A DNA stretch of 64,000 bases, from assembly GCF_900156465.1 (NCBI RefSeq), contig NZ_LT707064.1, forward strand, positions 4,851,001 to 4,915,000, written 5' to 3'. Source of the DNA: Pseudomonas sp. 7SR1. Lineage in GTDB: Bacteria; Pseudomonadota; Gammaproteobacteria; Pseudomonadales; Pseudomonadaceae. The stretch's first letter is position 1. The number at the start of each line of letters is the position of its first letter. Below are positions 14,579 to 26,300 of the stretch, one piece after another. The position numbers and the translations under genes were made by a program. The notes beneath the pieces are model-generated. The model made no database searches and was not told where the DNA came from. It saw only the letters and a list, made by a program, of their open reading frames with translations.

Positions 14579-17167
14579 ATGACTGAAGATGCTGGTGACC
14601 ATTCCACCGACCTGTCCCCGGGGCTGCCGACCCGTAGCTTCACCCGACGCACCTTCCCGGCCATCATGCTCCTGCTGTTTGTCATGTCCGCCCTGGCGAT
14701 CGGCGTGCTGCTCAACATCACTCAGAACCAGGATGAGCGCGCCCGGGAACAGAGCCTTTTCTTCGCCCAGCGGGCCATCGAGGGGATCCGCACCGCAATT
14801 GCACGTGACTTGAGTGACTACTCCAAGTGGAGCGACGCCTACCGGCACCTGCATGTGACGGTGGATAAGGAGTGGGCCTACGACCAGGAGAACGTTGGTA
14901 GCAGCGTTTATTCGCTTTACGGCTACCAGGCGGTATTCGTCGTGTCCGCGAGCGGGAAAACCGTGTATTCGGTGATCGACGGGAAAATGGACGAGGTCGA
15001 TGCCGATACCTGGCTGGCCGGTGACCTGCGAGGGCTCGCGAAACTTGCCAGGGCCCCGGAAAACCACGATGAGGTCGTGGTCAAGTTGTTGCATCACAAC
15101 AATGCGCCGGCATTCGTCGCCGCCTCGGCCATCACCATCGGCACCGACAACAGCGTGCCCGAAATACCAGGGCCGCCCAGCCTGCTGTTATTCGTGAAAG
15201 TCCTGGACGCTGCTTCCCTACAGGCCCTGGCCCGGGATTTTGCCTTGCCCGATGCATTCATCACCGCAACCCAGGGGCCGCAGGGCACCGCCCAGCTAGC
15301 CCTTGATGACCAGGCCCTTGACGGCCAAGGCCAGGAAGCCCTCGCCTGGCGACCGGCCACTCCCGGACACGACCTGCGCAAGGTCTTGCTGCCGCTGCTG
15401 ATCGTGGCGTTGCTGATCCTGGGGATCCTGGCGCTCGCCGTGTTGCGGCATGCGCTGATGATGCTCCGTGCCCAGCAGCGCCAGTACGACAGCCTGCTGG
15501 CCCACCGCAAGGCCCTGGAGCGCAGCGAAGAACGCTTCCGGGACATTGCCGAAGTGTCGTCCGACTGGCTATGGGAGGTAGACGCCAAAGGGACATTGAC
15601 CTACCTCTCGGAACGCTTCGAACAGGTGACCGGTTTCAGTCCCGGCGAATGGCTGGGTAAACCCTTGCACAGGCTGCTGCATCCACACGGCGGCAGCATT
15701 TCCATCGCCCAATGGTTACTGGGCGGCGCCAGCAGTGGTTCGTCCTCCCCGCTGCTGTGCGAGTACACCGCGCGCAACCAGCGCATGCGTACCTGCAAGC
15801 TCTCGGTGCGGGCCATCGAAGCCGGCGCCCTGGGATTTCGCGGCACCGCCACCGATATCACCGATGAGCTGCGGGCACTGGCCCAGATCAAGCATCTGTC
15901 GCTGCACGACCCGCTGACCGGGCTCGCCAACCGCAACCGGTTGTTCGACTGCCTCAACGAACACCTGGATCCGGCCAGCGGCGTCCCGCTGGCCGTGTTG
16001 AACCTGGACATGGACCGATTCAAGCCGGTCAACGACTCCCTGGGGCATGCCGTGGGCGACAAGGTGCTCAGGGAAGTGGCGCATCTGCTTGTGCAAAACG
16101 TGCGCGGCACCGACCTGGTGGCTCGCCTGGGGGGCGATGAATTTGTCATCGTCATGCCTGAGCCGGGCGATTCGCAGGACCTGGAGCAACTGTGCGCGCG
16201 CCTGATCGACTGCATGCAGCGCCCCATGCACCTGGACGGCAATACCCTGTACCTGGGGGTGAGCATCGGCGTTGCCTGGGCACAACCCGGTGAAACCCGC
16301 GCCGACGAGCTGCTGCGACAGGCCGACATCGCCCTGTATGCGGCCAAGGCTGCCGGCCGCAACACCTGGCGCGTGTACGTGGAAGCGATGGGCAACGTGG
16401 CCCGGGACCGCCGCCGCTATGAGCAGCAATTGCGCGATGCCATGCACCACGGCCAGCTGGAGTTGCGCTACCTGCCCCGCTTCGATGTGAATGCCGAGCA
16501 GTTGCATGGGTTCGAAGCCCAGATGTTCTGGCACCATCCCGAAAAAGGTGAACTGAGCGGCAGCGACTTCATACCCGTCGCCGAAACGTCAGGCCAGTTG
16601 GAAGAGCTGGGGACGTGGATGCTGACCAATCTCTGTGAGGAAGCGGCAAGCTGGCCGACGCCGGTCAACGTGTCGCTGGCGGTTTCGCCCAAATGGTTCA
16701 GCAGCGGTTTCCTGCTCAACCAGGTGCAAACGGCCCTGGATGCAAGCGGCCTGGCACCCCATCGCCTGACCCTGGAAGTGGCCGAAGGCATCCTGCTGGT
16801 GGACCACAAGACTGTCGCCACGACCTTGCATGCCCTCAAGGATGTCGGTGTGCTGATCAACATCGACAAGTTCGGCACCAACATCGCCTCCCTGCGCGAA
16901 GTGCTGAACCAGCCGTTCGATGGCATCCGTTTCGATCGCAACATCCTCGCCCAGCTGGGCCTGGAGCACGACGAGGCCGGAGTCCTGGCGATGATCCGCC
17001 TCAGTCGCAGCGTCGGCCTGATGGTCACTGCCGAAGGCATCGAAAATGCCCGGCAATTCAGGCAACTATGCAGTGTGGCCTGCGACCACGTCCAAGGCCC
17101 CTATTTCGGCTCCGCCCTGGCTCGCTCGGAAATGGCCTCGTTCTTCACCACACCGCGCTGGCTGTAA
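14579..17167 (+). CDS. Membrane CHASE4-PAS-GGDEF-(degenerate EAL) c-di-GMP protein
   Basis: An 862-residue signalling protein. It has a transmembrane helix at about 25-47, a periplasmic CHASE4-like sensor to about 265, a second helix at about 268-288, and a PAS domain at about 315-430. The GGDEF motif is intact at 518-522 with the inhibitory RxxD (RGTD) five residues before it, so it should be a diguanylate cyclase. The EAL domain is worn: EAL reads EAQ (646-648), the metal-binding DDFG is DKFG and the KID lysine is Arg. An in-frame TTG at 14519 would add 20 residues but lies inside the 41-bp palindrome, so the ATG at 14579 is preferred, although no strong ribosome binding site is visible. 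Confidence 0.88.
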   Translation: MTEDAGDHSTDLSPGLPTRSFTRRTFPAIMLLLFVMSALAIGVLLNITQNQDERAREQSLFFAQRAIEGIRTAIARDLSDYSKWSDAYRHLHVTVDKEWAYDQENVGSSVYSLYGYQAVFVVSASGKTVYSVIDGKMDEVDADTWLAGDLRGLAKLARAPENHDEVVVKLLHHNNAPAFVAASAITIGTDNSVPEIPGPPSLLLFVKVLDAASLQALARDFALPDAFITATQGPQGTAQLALDDQALDGQGQEALAWRPATPGHDLRKVLLPLLIVALLILGILALAVLRHALMMLRAQQRQYDSLLAHRKALERSEERFRDIAEVSSDWLWEVDAKGTLTYLSERFEQVTGFSPGEWLGKPLHRLLHPHGGSISIAQWLLGGASSGSSSPLLCEYTARNQRMRTCKLSVRAIEAGALGFRGTATDITDELRALAQIKHLSLHDPLTGLANRNRLFDCLNEHLDPASGVPLAVLNLDMDRFKPVNDSLGHAVGDKVLREVAHLLVQNVRGTDLVARLGGDEFVIVMPEPGDSQDLEQLCARLIDCMQRPMHLDGNTLYLGVSIGVAWAQPGETRADELLRQADIALYAAKAAGRNTWRVYVEAMGNVARDRRRYEQQLRDAMHHGQLELRYLPRFDVNAEQLHGFEAQMFWHHPEKGELSGSDFIPVAETSGQLEELGTWMLTNLCEEAASWPTPVNVSLAVSPKWFSSGFLLNQVQTALDASGLAPHRLTLEVAEGILLVDHKTVATTLHALKDVGVLINIDKFGTNIASLREVLNQPFDGIRFDRNILAQLGLEHDEAGVLAMIRLSRSVGLMVTAEGIENARQFRQLCSVACDHVQGPYFGSALARSEMASFFTTPRWL

Positions 17168-17176
17168 CCCTCCCAC

Positions 17177-17273
17177 CGCTATCGCGAGCCAGCTCGCTCC
17201 CACAATGGGCACTGTGGTGCATGCAAAAGCCCCCCCGGTTCCCTGTGGGAGCGAGCTTGCCCGCAATGACGCC
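17177..17273. repeat. REPIN (paired REP palindromes)
   Basis: CGCTATCGCGAGCCAGCTCG...CCCACA and, inverted, GTGGGAGCGAGCTTGCCCGC...AATGACG flank a 35-base spacer containing a run of seven C. It lies in the 138-bp gap between the convergent GGDEF/EAL and pdtA-like genes. Confidence 0.8.
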
Positions 17274-17305
17274 AGCACAGCCCACCTCACTGCAAGCTCA
17301 GCCCC

Positions 17306-20300
17306 CTACAAACTCAACCGCCCCCGCTCTTCCTCGGTCAGACGCTGCCTTGACTGCTCGTCCAGGGGGCCGGCGCCCAGTACCTGCACCGGGCTGGCCG
17401 GGTCGTAGGCCCTTGGGGTTTCGCGGCTGGCGCCGTCCCGGGACGGCGCCAGTTGTTCGTTACCGAAGCTCACCACCTGCACGGTGAACACCGATGCCTG
17501 GTTCTGCCGCGCCGCATTCTGTTGCTGGCGGGCCACATCTTCAGCCGCCTGGGTGGCCGAGGACGCCGCCGAGCTGGCCGAGGTGATCGCCCCGGTGTTC
17601 ACCGAGGCCGCCAGCGGCACCCCGGTGGACTTGCCCTGGGTCTGGATGTTGGCCGCGTTCACTACGGTCAGCGCCGCGATGTTGACGTTGCCCGATACCC
17701 GGATTCCGGCCTCGCCCGCATCGATGGTGCCCAGCGGCGCGATCAGGTCGATATCCCCCGGCGCCACCTCGGGAATCGGGTTGAGGGTGGCGATACCGGC
17801 ACCCGTGCTCGGCACTGACGGCGACAAGGACACATTGCCCCAGGTGTCGTACAAGCGCTTGGGCGGCGTATAGACCACGGTGGTTTTCGAACCCCGGCCG
17901 GCGTTGATGTCGCCCTGGGCCGACCAACCGAGGATCGAGCCGCCGAAGGTCGTCATGATCCGGCTCTGGCCCAGCAGGATGCTGTTGCGGGCGTACAACT
18001 GGATATCCCCCTCACCCTGGGTGATGACCCCGGCGGTGGACGGCGGTGCGTTGCCCTCGATGCCGAATGTCTGCCCGCCACCCGGTGTGAGCATCTGGAT
18101 ACTGCCACCGAAGTCGGTGTGCACGCCTGCCCCGCCGAACAGGGTGATGTCGCCCTTGTAGGTGATCGGATTGCCCGCCACGTCCTTGGTCGGGAACAGC
18201 CATTCGATCGCTTCCCGTCCCCGCAGGTAGCTGCCTTGGCGCACACCGCCGGCTTCGTTGTACTCACGGCCTGCGGCCTTGAGCTCGGCGAAGTACACAT
18301 TGCGGGCAAACACCCGCTGCTGCTCGGCTGGCAGCGCCGCAAAATAGGCGCGGGCCTGCTCGCTGTCGCCGCTGAAGCCGAAGCGCTGCTCCAGCCAATC
18401 CACCAATTCAGCTTCATAGGTCTTGGCGACCTTGCCGTCCTGGTTCGCCAGGGGCACGCCGGCCAGGGCCTGGTTTGCCGGGTCCAGGTACGCCTTGAAG
18501 AAGCGCTGGTAGTCCGCCCCGTCGAGACCCGTGCCGGCTTGCAGCACCAGGCTCGCCCCAGGGCGCGAATCACCCGGTACCACGGCGCCGAGGCTGGTGA
18601 TGCTGACCTTGTCTTCCATCAGGATATTGCGCCCGGCGGTGATCTCCAGCAGGCCGGGGCCGGCGACGTTGAAGTTGCTGTAGAGGATGTCGCGCCCGGC
18701 CGAGACGATGGAGATGTCGGTGGGGTTGTTGTGGATCAACAGATTGCCGGTACTGGTGTAGTTCCCCAGGAAGAAGTCGCTGTTCAGCGAGCCGCCCAGC
18801 GGTATACCACTGCTTACAATGTCTCGTCCGGCCCTCATCCAGACAGCCCCCATGCCTTCATAGGCAATCTGCCCGAATCGGCTATCGTTCTCGGAGGTGT
18901 ACCTCATCGTTCGTCCGCTCGCGACGGCCAGCAAATCGCCGGTGAGTGCATAGAAGCGAGCAGGATCCGTGTTGCCGGCCCACTCGCTGGAAGCGCTGCT
19001 GGTATCGAACGCAAGCAACGGCAGGATATTCGCGCTGGGACGCGCACGATTGGCATCGGCGGAGAGATTGCTGAGCGCCACACTACCATTGACGAGCCCG
19101 GCAAAAGCCGGTCGCAACGGTGTGGCCAGGGCCTCGGAGGCAGCACCGGAACGACTGACCGACATGTCGCCACCGTAGATGGAATCGCCGGCCATGAACT
19201 GCAGCTCACTGTTGATGCCGGGAGCGAGCAGCAGCGCTGGGCGGTCGTTGCCGTTGTAGCCATTATCATAGAGCGCTGAGGACTTCCCGTAATAAAGGCT
19301 GCCGCTGGCTGCCACAGCCCTCAGGATGGACGGATATACCACCGCCAGGTCGGTTGCGATGCTGGATGTCAAAGGTGTCAGGTTGCCTCCCGACGACCAC
19401 AAATCGACCGCAGTATTGGCCGTCCACAACGTGAACCAGCTCAGGCCTGATCCGTCAGTCGCAGCGTTTTTGAAGGGCGACCCACTCATCATCGGCGCCC
19501 GGCCCGGATCGGCGACGTCCATCACGACAAGGTCGCCCGAAGTTGCCAGATCAAAGGTAGCGTCCCCCGGCATGAGGGTCAGTCCACCGGTGGCAAAGCC
19601 TCGTGTGGATTTGAAGGAGTCGTAGGCTCGGGTTTCTCCAGGTGACTGTGCCGAGACGGCGTCGCCGTATTGAAGGTCGATTCGACCGATGGCGCCGCTG
19701 TCGACCTGCACGTGGCCCCGCAGGTTGATCACCGCACCGTTCAGATGCCCGTTGGCGATCAGGCTCTCGGGGTTCAAAGCCCCCCCCACGCGCAGATTGA
19801 GATCGCCACCGCCTGTCAGTTGCAGCCTGCCATCGGCGCCTACACGCCCGGTACTGCCCACGGCAAGGACCAGCCCTTGACTGCGGCTGTTGCTGCGCGG
19901 TTCGAGAAGACTCCCCGTCAGTCGATCGAGTATCCCGGCATCGCCTGCCACTTGAACATTCAGGTCGCCGCCGCCAAGCGTACCGAAACCGGTAAAACCG
20001 ACCATCAGATCGGCCATGCTGGGGTCCTGCGCAGCGGTGTAGCTGCCAAAATTGATCCACCAGGCGGACGGTTGTGCCCCGGCACCCGTGGCAACTGAGC
20101 CGTTGCCTTGGCGCCACAGCCAGTTACCAACGTTGACCGTGTCGTAACCGGTATCGAATGAGTTGGGCCGCCCATAACTGCTGCTGGAAACATCCATGGC
20201 GTTGCCGGTCATGTCACCACCGACCTTCAGGGTCAGGTTACCGCCAGAGTCAGGGTACCAGGCGCGATAGACACTGTTGACGCCGCCGTCCACGAATTGC

Positions 20301-23300
20301 TCGTTTTCGCCTGTCTCGTCATTGAGCACCGTACCTCCTGCCCCCAACGCCTTGGGCTGGTTGTACGGATCGCCGGCGTAGGTTGCGCTGGCCGAGCTGC
20401 CGGCGGTGTAGACCCCGTAAAGAGAATCCATCCTCAAGTCACCTGCCGACAGCAACTCAAGGTCTGCCGTGCCGGTGCGAATGACGCTCCAGCGCTGACT
20501 GCCCGGCTTATACCCCGGAGGACCTCCCACTTCACAGCGAGACGGATCGTCGATGCACAGGTTCGGATCGCCGAACCCTGCGAAGTCCACGGGTTGCCCC
20601 ACCATGCTGGTGTCACCAAAAAACTCCAGCGATCCTGCTTCGGTCCACACCATATTCGGCACGCCAAACACGCCGTAATGACTGTCGGCCAGATGCAGAT
20701 CGCCTCTGGCCGACACGGGCTTCACGACCCGACTGTCAGCCGCCTGTGTATCGGCCCCCGCCACGAGGCGCAACGACCAGGATTGCGAACCCTCGGCCAG
20801 CATCGGGGCGATGGCCCAGTTGCTCCCCGCCACTTCCGGACGCAACTGCACCGACTCCACACCGGCCGGCAGCTTGATGTCGGTACCTGAAGGGATTTTC
20901 GAGCCCACGCTCAGTGCCAGGGCGCCATTGAGACGCTGCACATTGGTCAAACTGTTGCTCGCGTCCGCAATGCCTGGCAATGCAACGCCTTTAGGCCAGA
21001 TCAGGCTGCCTATGGTTGCGCTGGTGCCCAGCAGGCTGCCAGCCCCCAGGACTGTTCCTGCCTCGAGGGTCTGAGCCGAAGCCAACAAGGTGCCGGCTGC
21101 GAACAACAGGTTACCCGAGGCGTCATGCACCGCCGCGGCCAGCACCGTACCGGCCGGCAGCTCCAGTGGTTGATCAAGCGTCGCGGCGACCGGCAGGCGT
21201 GTTCCCGCCGCCAGGGTGGCACCCTTGAGTGGCACGTCGAAGTTGAGCACCGAGCCTGCCGGAAACGCCGTGTCGTCCGCCAAGGTCACACCGGTACCGG
21301 GCACGACGATATCGCCCGCGGCGAAATCGATGCCCGGCAACAGCACCCAGCCCTTGTCATCGTTGGTGGCGGGCGGCCGGGCGAAACCGTCGGTGATGCT
21401 GCCATAGATGTTCAGGTCCCCCCCGGCGCGCAGGGTCAGTGCACCCGACTCACCGGAGCCGTACACGGCGGTTTTACGAGCGCGCGGATTCACACTGGCG
21501 TAGCGATAACCGGACAGGTCCAGGTCACCCCGCACCACCAGGTCACCGTCGGCCGTCGCGCTGACGATCTCCACACCGGGCCGCAGGTGGAACGCATCGG
21601 CATATCGAGCGTTGTTCAGACCGGCGAGCTTGCGTTGCATCAAATCGCCGTTGGCCAGGGCCGCGTTGATGAAAGCGATACTGTCCTGGTGCTTGCCATC
21701 CAGGTACGCCTGGTCGATGACCTGATAAGGCCGACCGCTGGCCGCCGGATCGCTGCCGTAGGCTGCGTCGTTGTACTGCCAGGTACCGTTGACGGCAATC
21801 GAACGAGCGCCCTGGATATCCAGGCCATCGCGGGCGTCAATGGCGATGTCGCCCTGGGTCGGAGCCGAGCCGGCACGTCGCGCATTGAGTTCCAGCGTGC
21901 CACGGGCACGGCCGTCGTGCTGCCCGGCGGGCGCCGCAGTGCCATGCCGCAGATCGATACGTGCACCCTCGGCCAGGGTCAGCACACCGCCGCGGGAAGT
22001 CAGGTCGACGATGGCACGGTTCGGTGAATCGATGATCTTGCCGTAGCTGTCCACCCGCAGACGGGCGCCGTGGGCATCGAGCAACGCGTTGCTGCCCAGG
22101 GTCAGGGAACGCCCGGCCGCGAGCCGGATGCTGCCGACCCGCTCGCCACTGGCGTCGACCTTGCCGTTGACCAGCAGGCTGCCATTATCCAGCGACACGC
22201 TGATGGCCGAGGCCCTGAGTTCGTTGCCGATCACCAGGTCGCCTTGCTTGAGCTGGAAACCACGGGAACCGAATACCTGTCCTTCGTTCAACCGTTGGTT
22301 CAACGCAGCGAACTGCTCACTCAGGCTACCGCCCCCGCCCAGGCGCTGGGCCTGGATTTCCACACCGCCGGCCAGGTACGGCATGGCGATGCCTGCAGCG
22401 TCATATTCGCCTGTGCTGCCACCCAGAATCCGCCCCTGCAAATCAACGATCCCGGCGGCCTCGTCCAGGGCCACCGCGCTGAGCCGGCCAGCCTGGTTGT
22501 TGCGAGCCGAGAAATCGATGCTGGCCCCATCAGCCTGGCGGATATTGCCGTTCTGGCTTTGCAGGATCACCTCGCCACCAGCGCTGTAGCGTGTCACGTC
22601 GTTGAAAGTGACTGCGCGACCAGCCACGTCGATCAGCGACTTATCGGCCAGGGTCAGGTCATCCGTCGCGCTGAGGGTAAGCTTGCCGCCAGGCAGCACC
22701 ACGGCACTGGCCAAATTGAGGCTCGCGCCTTTGATGGACAACTCGCCCCCAAGCCCGGAGACAGTGCCCGGCCTGGCGGTCGTGCCGGTCACGTTGACCG
22801 CCCCGCCCGCCGTGATGCGGTTGACCGAACCGGCTTCACCGGTGAGCAACGGGGTGAGGATATTCAAATTGCCGCCGCTATAGGCGTAGCCTGTTTTGGC
22901 GTCATAACTTCCCTGGCTTCGATACACCGCCAGGCTGCCCTTGTGGTTGGCGGTCAGACGCTCGCTGGCGCTGAGGTTGACGTTGGCGAATCCCAGCGCC
23001 AGGCGATCCAGGGTAGTGACCGAGCTGGGCTGGGCAAAGTCGCCGTAGCCCAATTCGATGCGCTGGGCCTGGATGTCCAGGCGACCGGCACCGGTACCGG
23101 CCCCACCGGCGATCACCGAACCCGGCGCGCCGACAGCACCGTTCCAGATCAGGTTCGCGGTGCGGATGGTCGCCACGTCGTCGACACTGCCGGCGCCATA
23201 GATGGCCGGGGTGCTGAGCATCAGGTTGCTCAGGCGTGACTTGCCGGTTGTCAGGTCATAGGTATCCAGGCTGACGGTGCCGTAGAAATTCAGCGCCTGA

Positions 23301-26300
23301 CTGGCCGACAGTTCGAGGGTTTCCAGGGACGGAGCGCCATACTGGGTGTCGCCACGCAACAGGCGATCGAGCACCGTCTGGCTCAGGGTCAGGCCGGCAG
23401 GCAATACGTTGCGTCCCGCCGCATCGCTCAATGCCTGGGCGGTGCCGACATTGATGTTACTCAGGGCCAGGGTCAGGTGACGGGTGCCGTAACGCACCTG
23501 GTCGTCCAGTTCCAGGCTGCTGCCGGAGGCTGCAACGATGCTGCCTTCGGAGTGAATCCGGGTCACGCCGCTGCACGGTGTCAGGCTGCACCCGCCGATG
23601 TTGACCGAGCCCATGGAGCCTGACTGCGGAGCCAACACGTTGAGCAAGCCGTTGGAGGCCGCCAGCATGTTGTAATTCTGGTTCCTCACATTGAGGTTAT
23701 AGATAAAGCCATCACGGGCATCGTATGCCGCCTTGCCCTGCCCGATAGTGTTGATGGCGGCGCCTTGCTCCACCAACAGGTCGCCGCCGTCGGCCAACAG
23801 GAAAACCTCGGGCGCTGCCAGCGTCGCACCTTCACGCAAGGTCACGCTGCGCGATACCCGCTGTGGCGTGATGTAATTGCCACCTTGGCCATATAGTACT
23901 GAAAACTGGCCGCCAATCACCTGCCGTGACGCATCCAGCGCATTGAGACTCTCGGCTTCGAGGGTCACACCCTCGAAGCCGGTCGTGGCCCCCCGCCCTT
24001 CGGCGACCACCTCCAGTGCGGTACCGTTGCTGGCAACCACCGCGACGGTGCCGCCGAATCCCCCGGCCTGAGGCGCGAACCTGCCGACGCCCTTGAAGGT
24101 GAAGGCCTGGTCTCCAGCGCCCGTCGCCAGGTTCAACTTCAAGGTCTTGGCATCGACCGGCAACAGGGCCCTGGGGACGCCCAAGCGCGTGGCGTCGGCC
24201 ACGGCAAACTGGGCGTAGCTGGTTTCGTTGTATTGCGAGTAGCGACGCAGCACATCGCCCGACGTCAGGATGAGCTGGCTGGACAGACTGTCACGCTGCC
24301 CGGTATTGGCCACCGATAACACACCAGCGGTAGTCCAGGAGCCGTTGCGCATCTGCTGCGCGCCCATTGTGACGCCTTGCCCCGCCAAGCCATTGACCTC
24401 GACCCGGAACGCCCCCGGCAGCAAGGCATAGGTGGACGGCATCAGGGTATACGTACCCGCCGGCAACCCAGGAACGCCGGCGCCGATGGTGATCTGCTGC
24501 CCTACCCTCGGATCCACGGCGCCGCCCTCCGGAGCGACCGGCGCGTACTGGCTCTGGTTGCCTGGCACGATGGCGTAGACCGGGTTGCTGGACAGGCCAG
24601 GCAAGGTGAATCCGCCGTTGGCACCCATTTGCACCAGCGGATTGAAACGCGCATCGGTCGAGCCACCGCGGCCGGAAATGAAACCGGCGCCAAGCAAATC
24701 ACCTCCACCCGAAAGATCCAGTTCCGAGCCCGCCTCGGCCGCCACCGACCTGCCACCGAGAATCACGCCGATTTCGAGATCACCGTTGGCGGAAGGAACC
24801 CCTCCTTGCCCCAGCAACACGACTTTCTTGCCGGCGTACTGGTAATTTTGACCATCGACGGTGCCACCATACGGCAGCACCAATCCCTTGCCACTGACCG
24901 ACGTCAGGCTGCCTGGCAACAACTCCACCCGATCGGATACCCCTTCCGAGCTGTTCGTGCCGATTTCCAGCAACCCCAGAGGTGCCCGGACGACACCACC
25001 TTGTTCGATCTTCGCACTGCCCAATTGCAAGCGGCCAAATACCGAATAAGGCACTTGGGGTGCGATCCGGGTCGTACGGCCGATGACCAGGCTGCGCGCC
25101 GGATCATAGAGTTTGGTGCCACTTCCGGACTCAGCGCCCCAGCCATATCCCGCCAACACCCGTGCGCCAACCCCGGTCGCCGGATACAGTTGCGCGGCCC
25201 GCAGGATCATGTCCGAGGGGGTCAATAACTGAGTGGTGAAGCCCTGAGGCAAATCGTCGCCGGAGAACCCGGCCAGCAACCGCATATCGCCCCGACTGTT
25301 CAACTGCACCCGGTCAAAACCGCCGCGCTCCATCTCGACGGAGCTGCCATCGGCCTGCAGCACAGTGCCTTTGCTGCTGAACATCACGTTGCCCTGCACA
25401 TCCAGCAGGTCGGCATTGACTGCAAAGACCGATTTGTTCGCCAACAGCGATACACCGCCCTCGATCACCGGTCGGCTGTAGTTGTCCTTGTTCGGTTGAC
25501 GTCCCGCCAGACCCGATAGCAGCACGTGCGAGGCGTTGAGCCGGACTTGGCTATGGGTTGGTGCAGTTGCACCCAACCCGAAGCTGCGGGCATACAGACT
25601 CAGGCTCTGCCCCAGAGACAGCGAAACGTCACCGTCGACACTCAACAGCCCATTGCTCAGCAGGGCCAGGCTGTCGAAACCGCCCGACCGGACCTGGTCC
25701 ACACCCAACCGCCCATGACCATAGACCAATGAATCCGCCACGGTCTGGGCACTGCCACCCGGCAAACTTGCCTGAGCGGACTGCCCCAGCACCAACTCAC
25801 GCACCTTCAGCACTCGATCATTGACGGCATTCTTCACGTAGTAGGGCGTTTCCAGCGCCACCGACAGTTTGCCACCCGCCGCCCCCGCCCCACCCGAACG
25901 GGCGCTGAAGGCGCCATCCAGGTACAACCCGTTGGCCGATGCCAGGGAAATACTGCCGCCATTGCTCGCCACCGTCGTGCGGCCCTGGCCGGGAATATCC
26001 AGCACGGCCTGGCTGCCATCCGCCTGCAGGCGCGCGCCCTCGCGCACCACCACGAACAATTCGGACGCCGAGGCCGATCCTTTCGCGACATCGATCTGGC
26101 CACCGATGACAATCTGCCCGCCATCGCGTACCAGGCCGTAGGTCTGGCCACGCATATCGCGGGCGGTCACGGCCCGACTGGAGACGTCGATGAGCGCCTG
26201 CTCGCCAAGCCAGATGGAACGGCCATGCCCCTGGGCATTGACCGGGTCGCTGACCGTTTCATTGACGCCCAACCCGGTAAGGCTGACCCGCCCACCCCAG

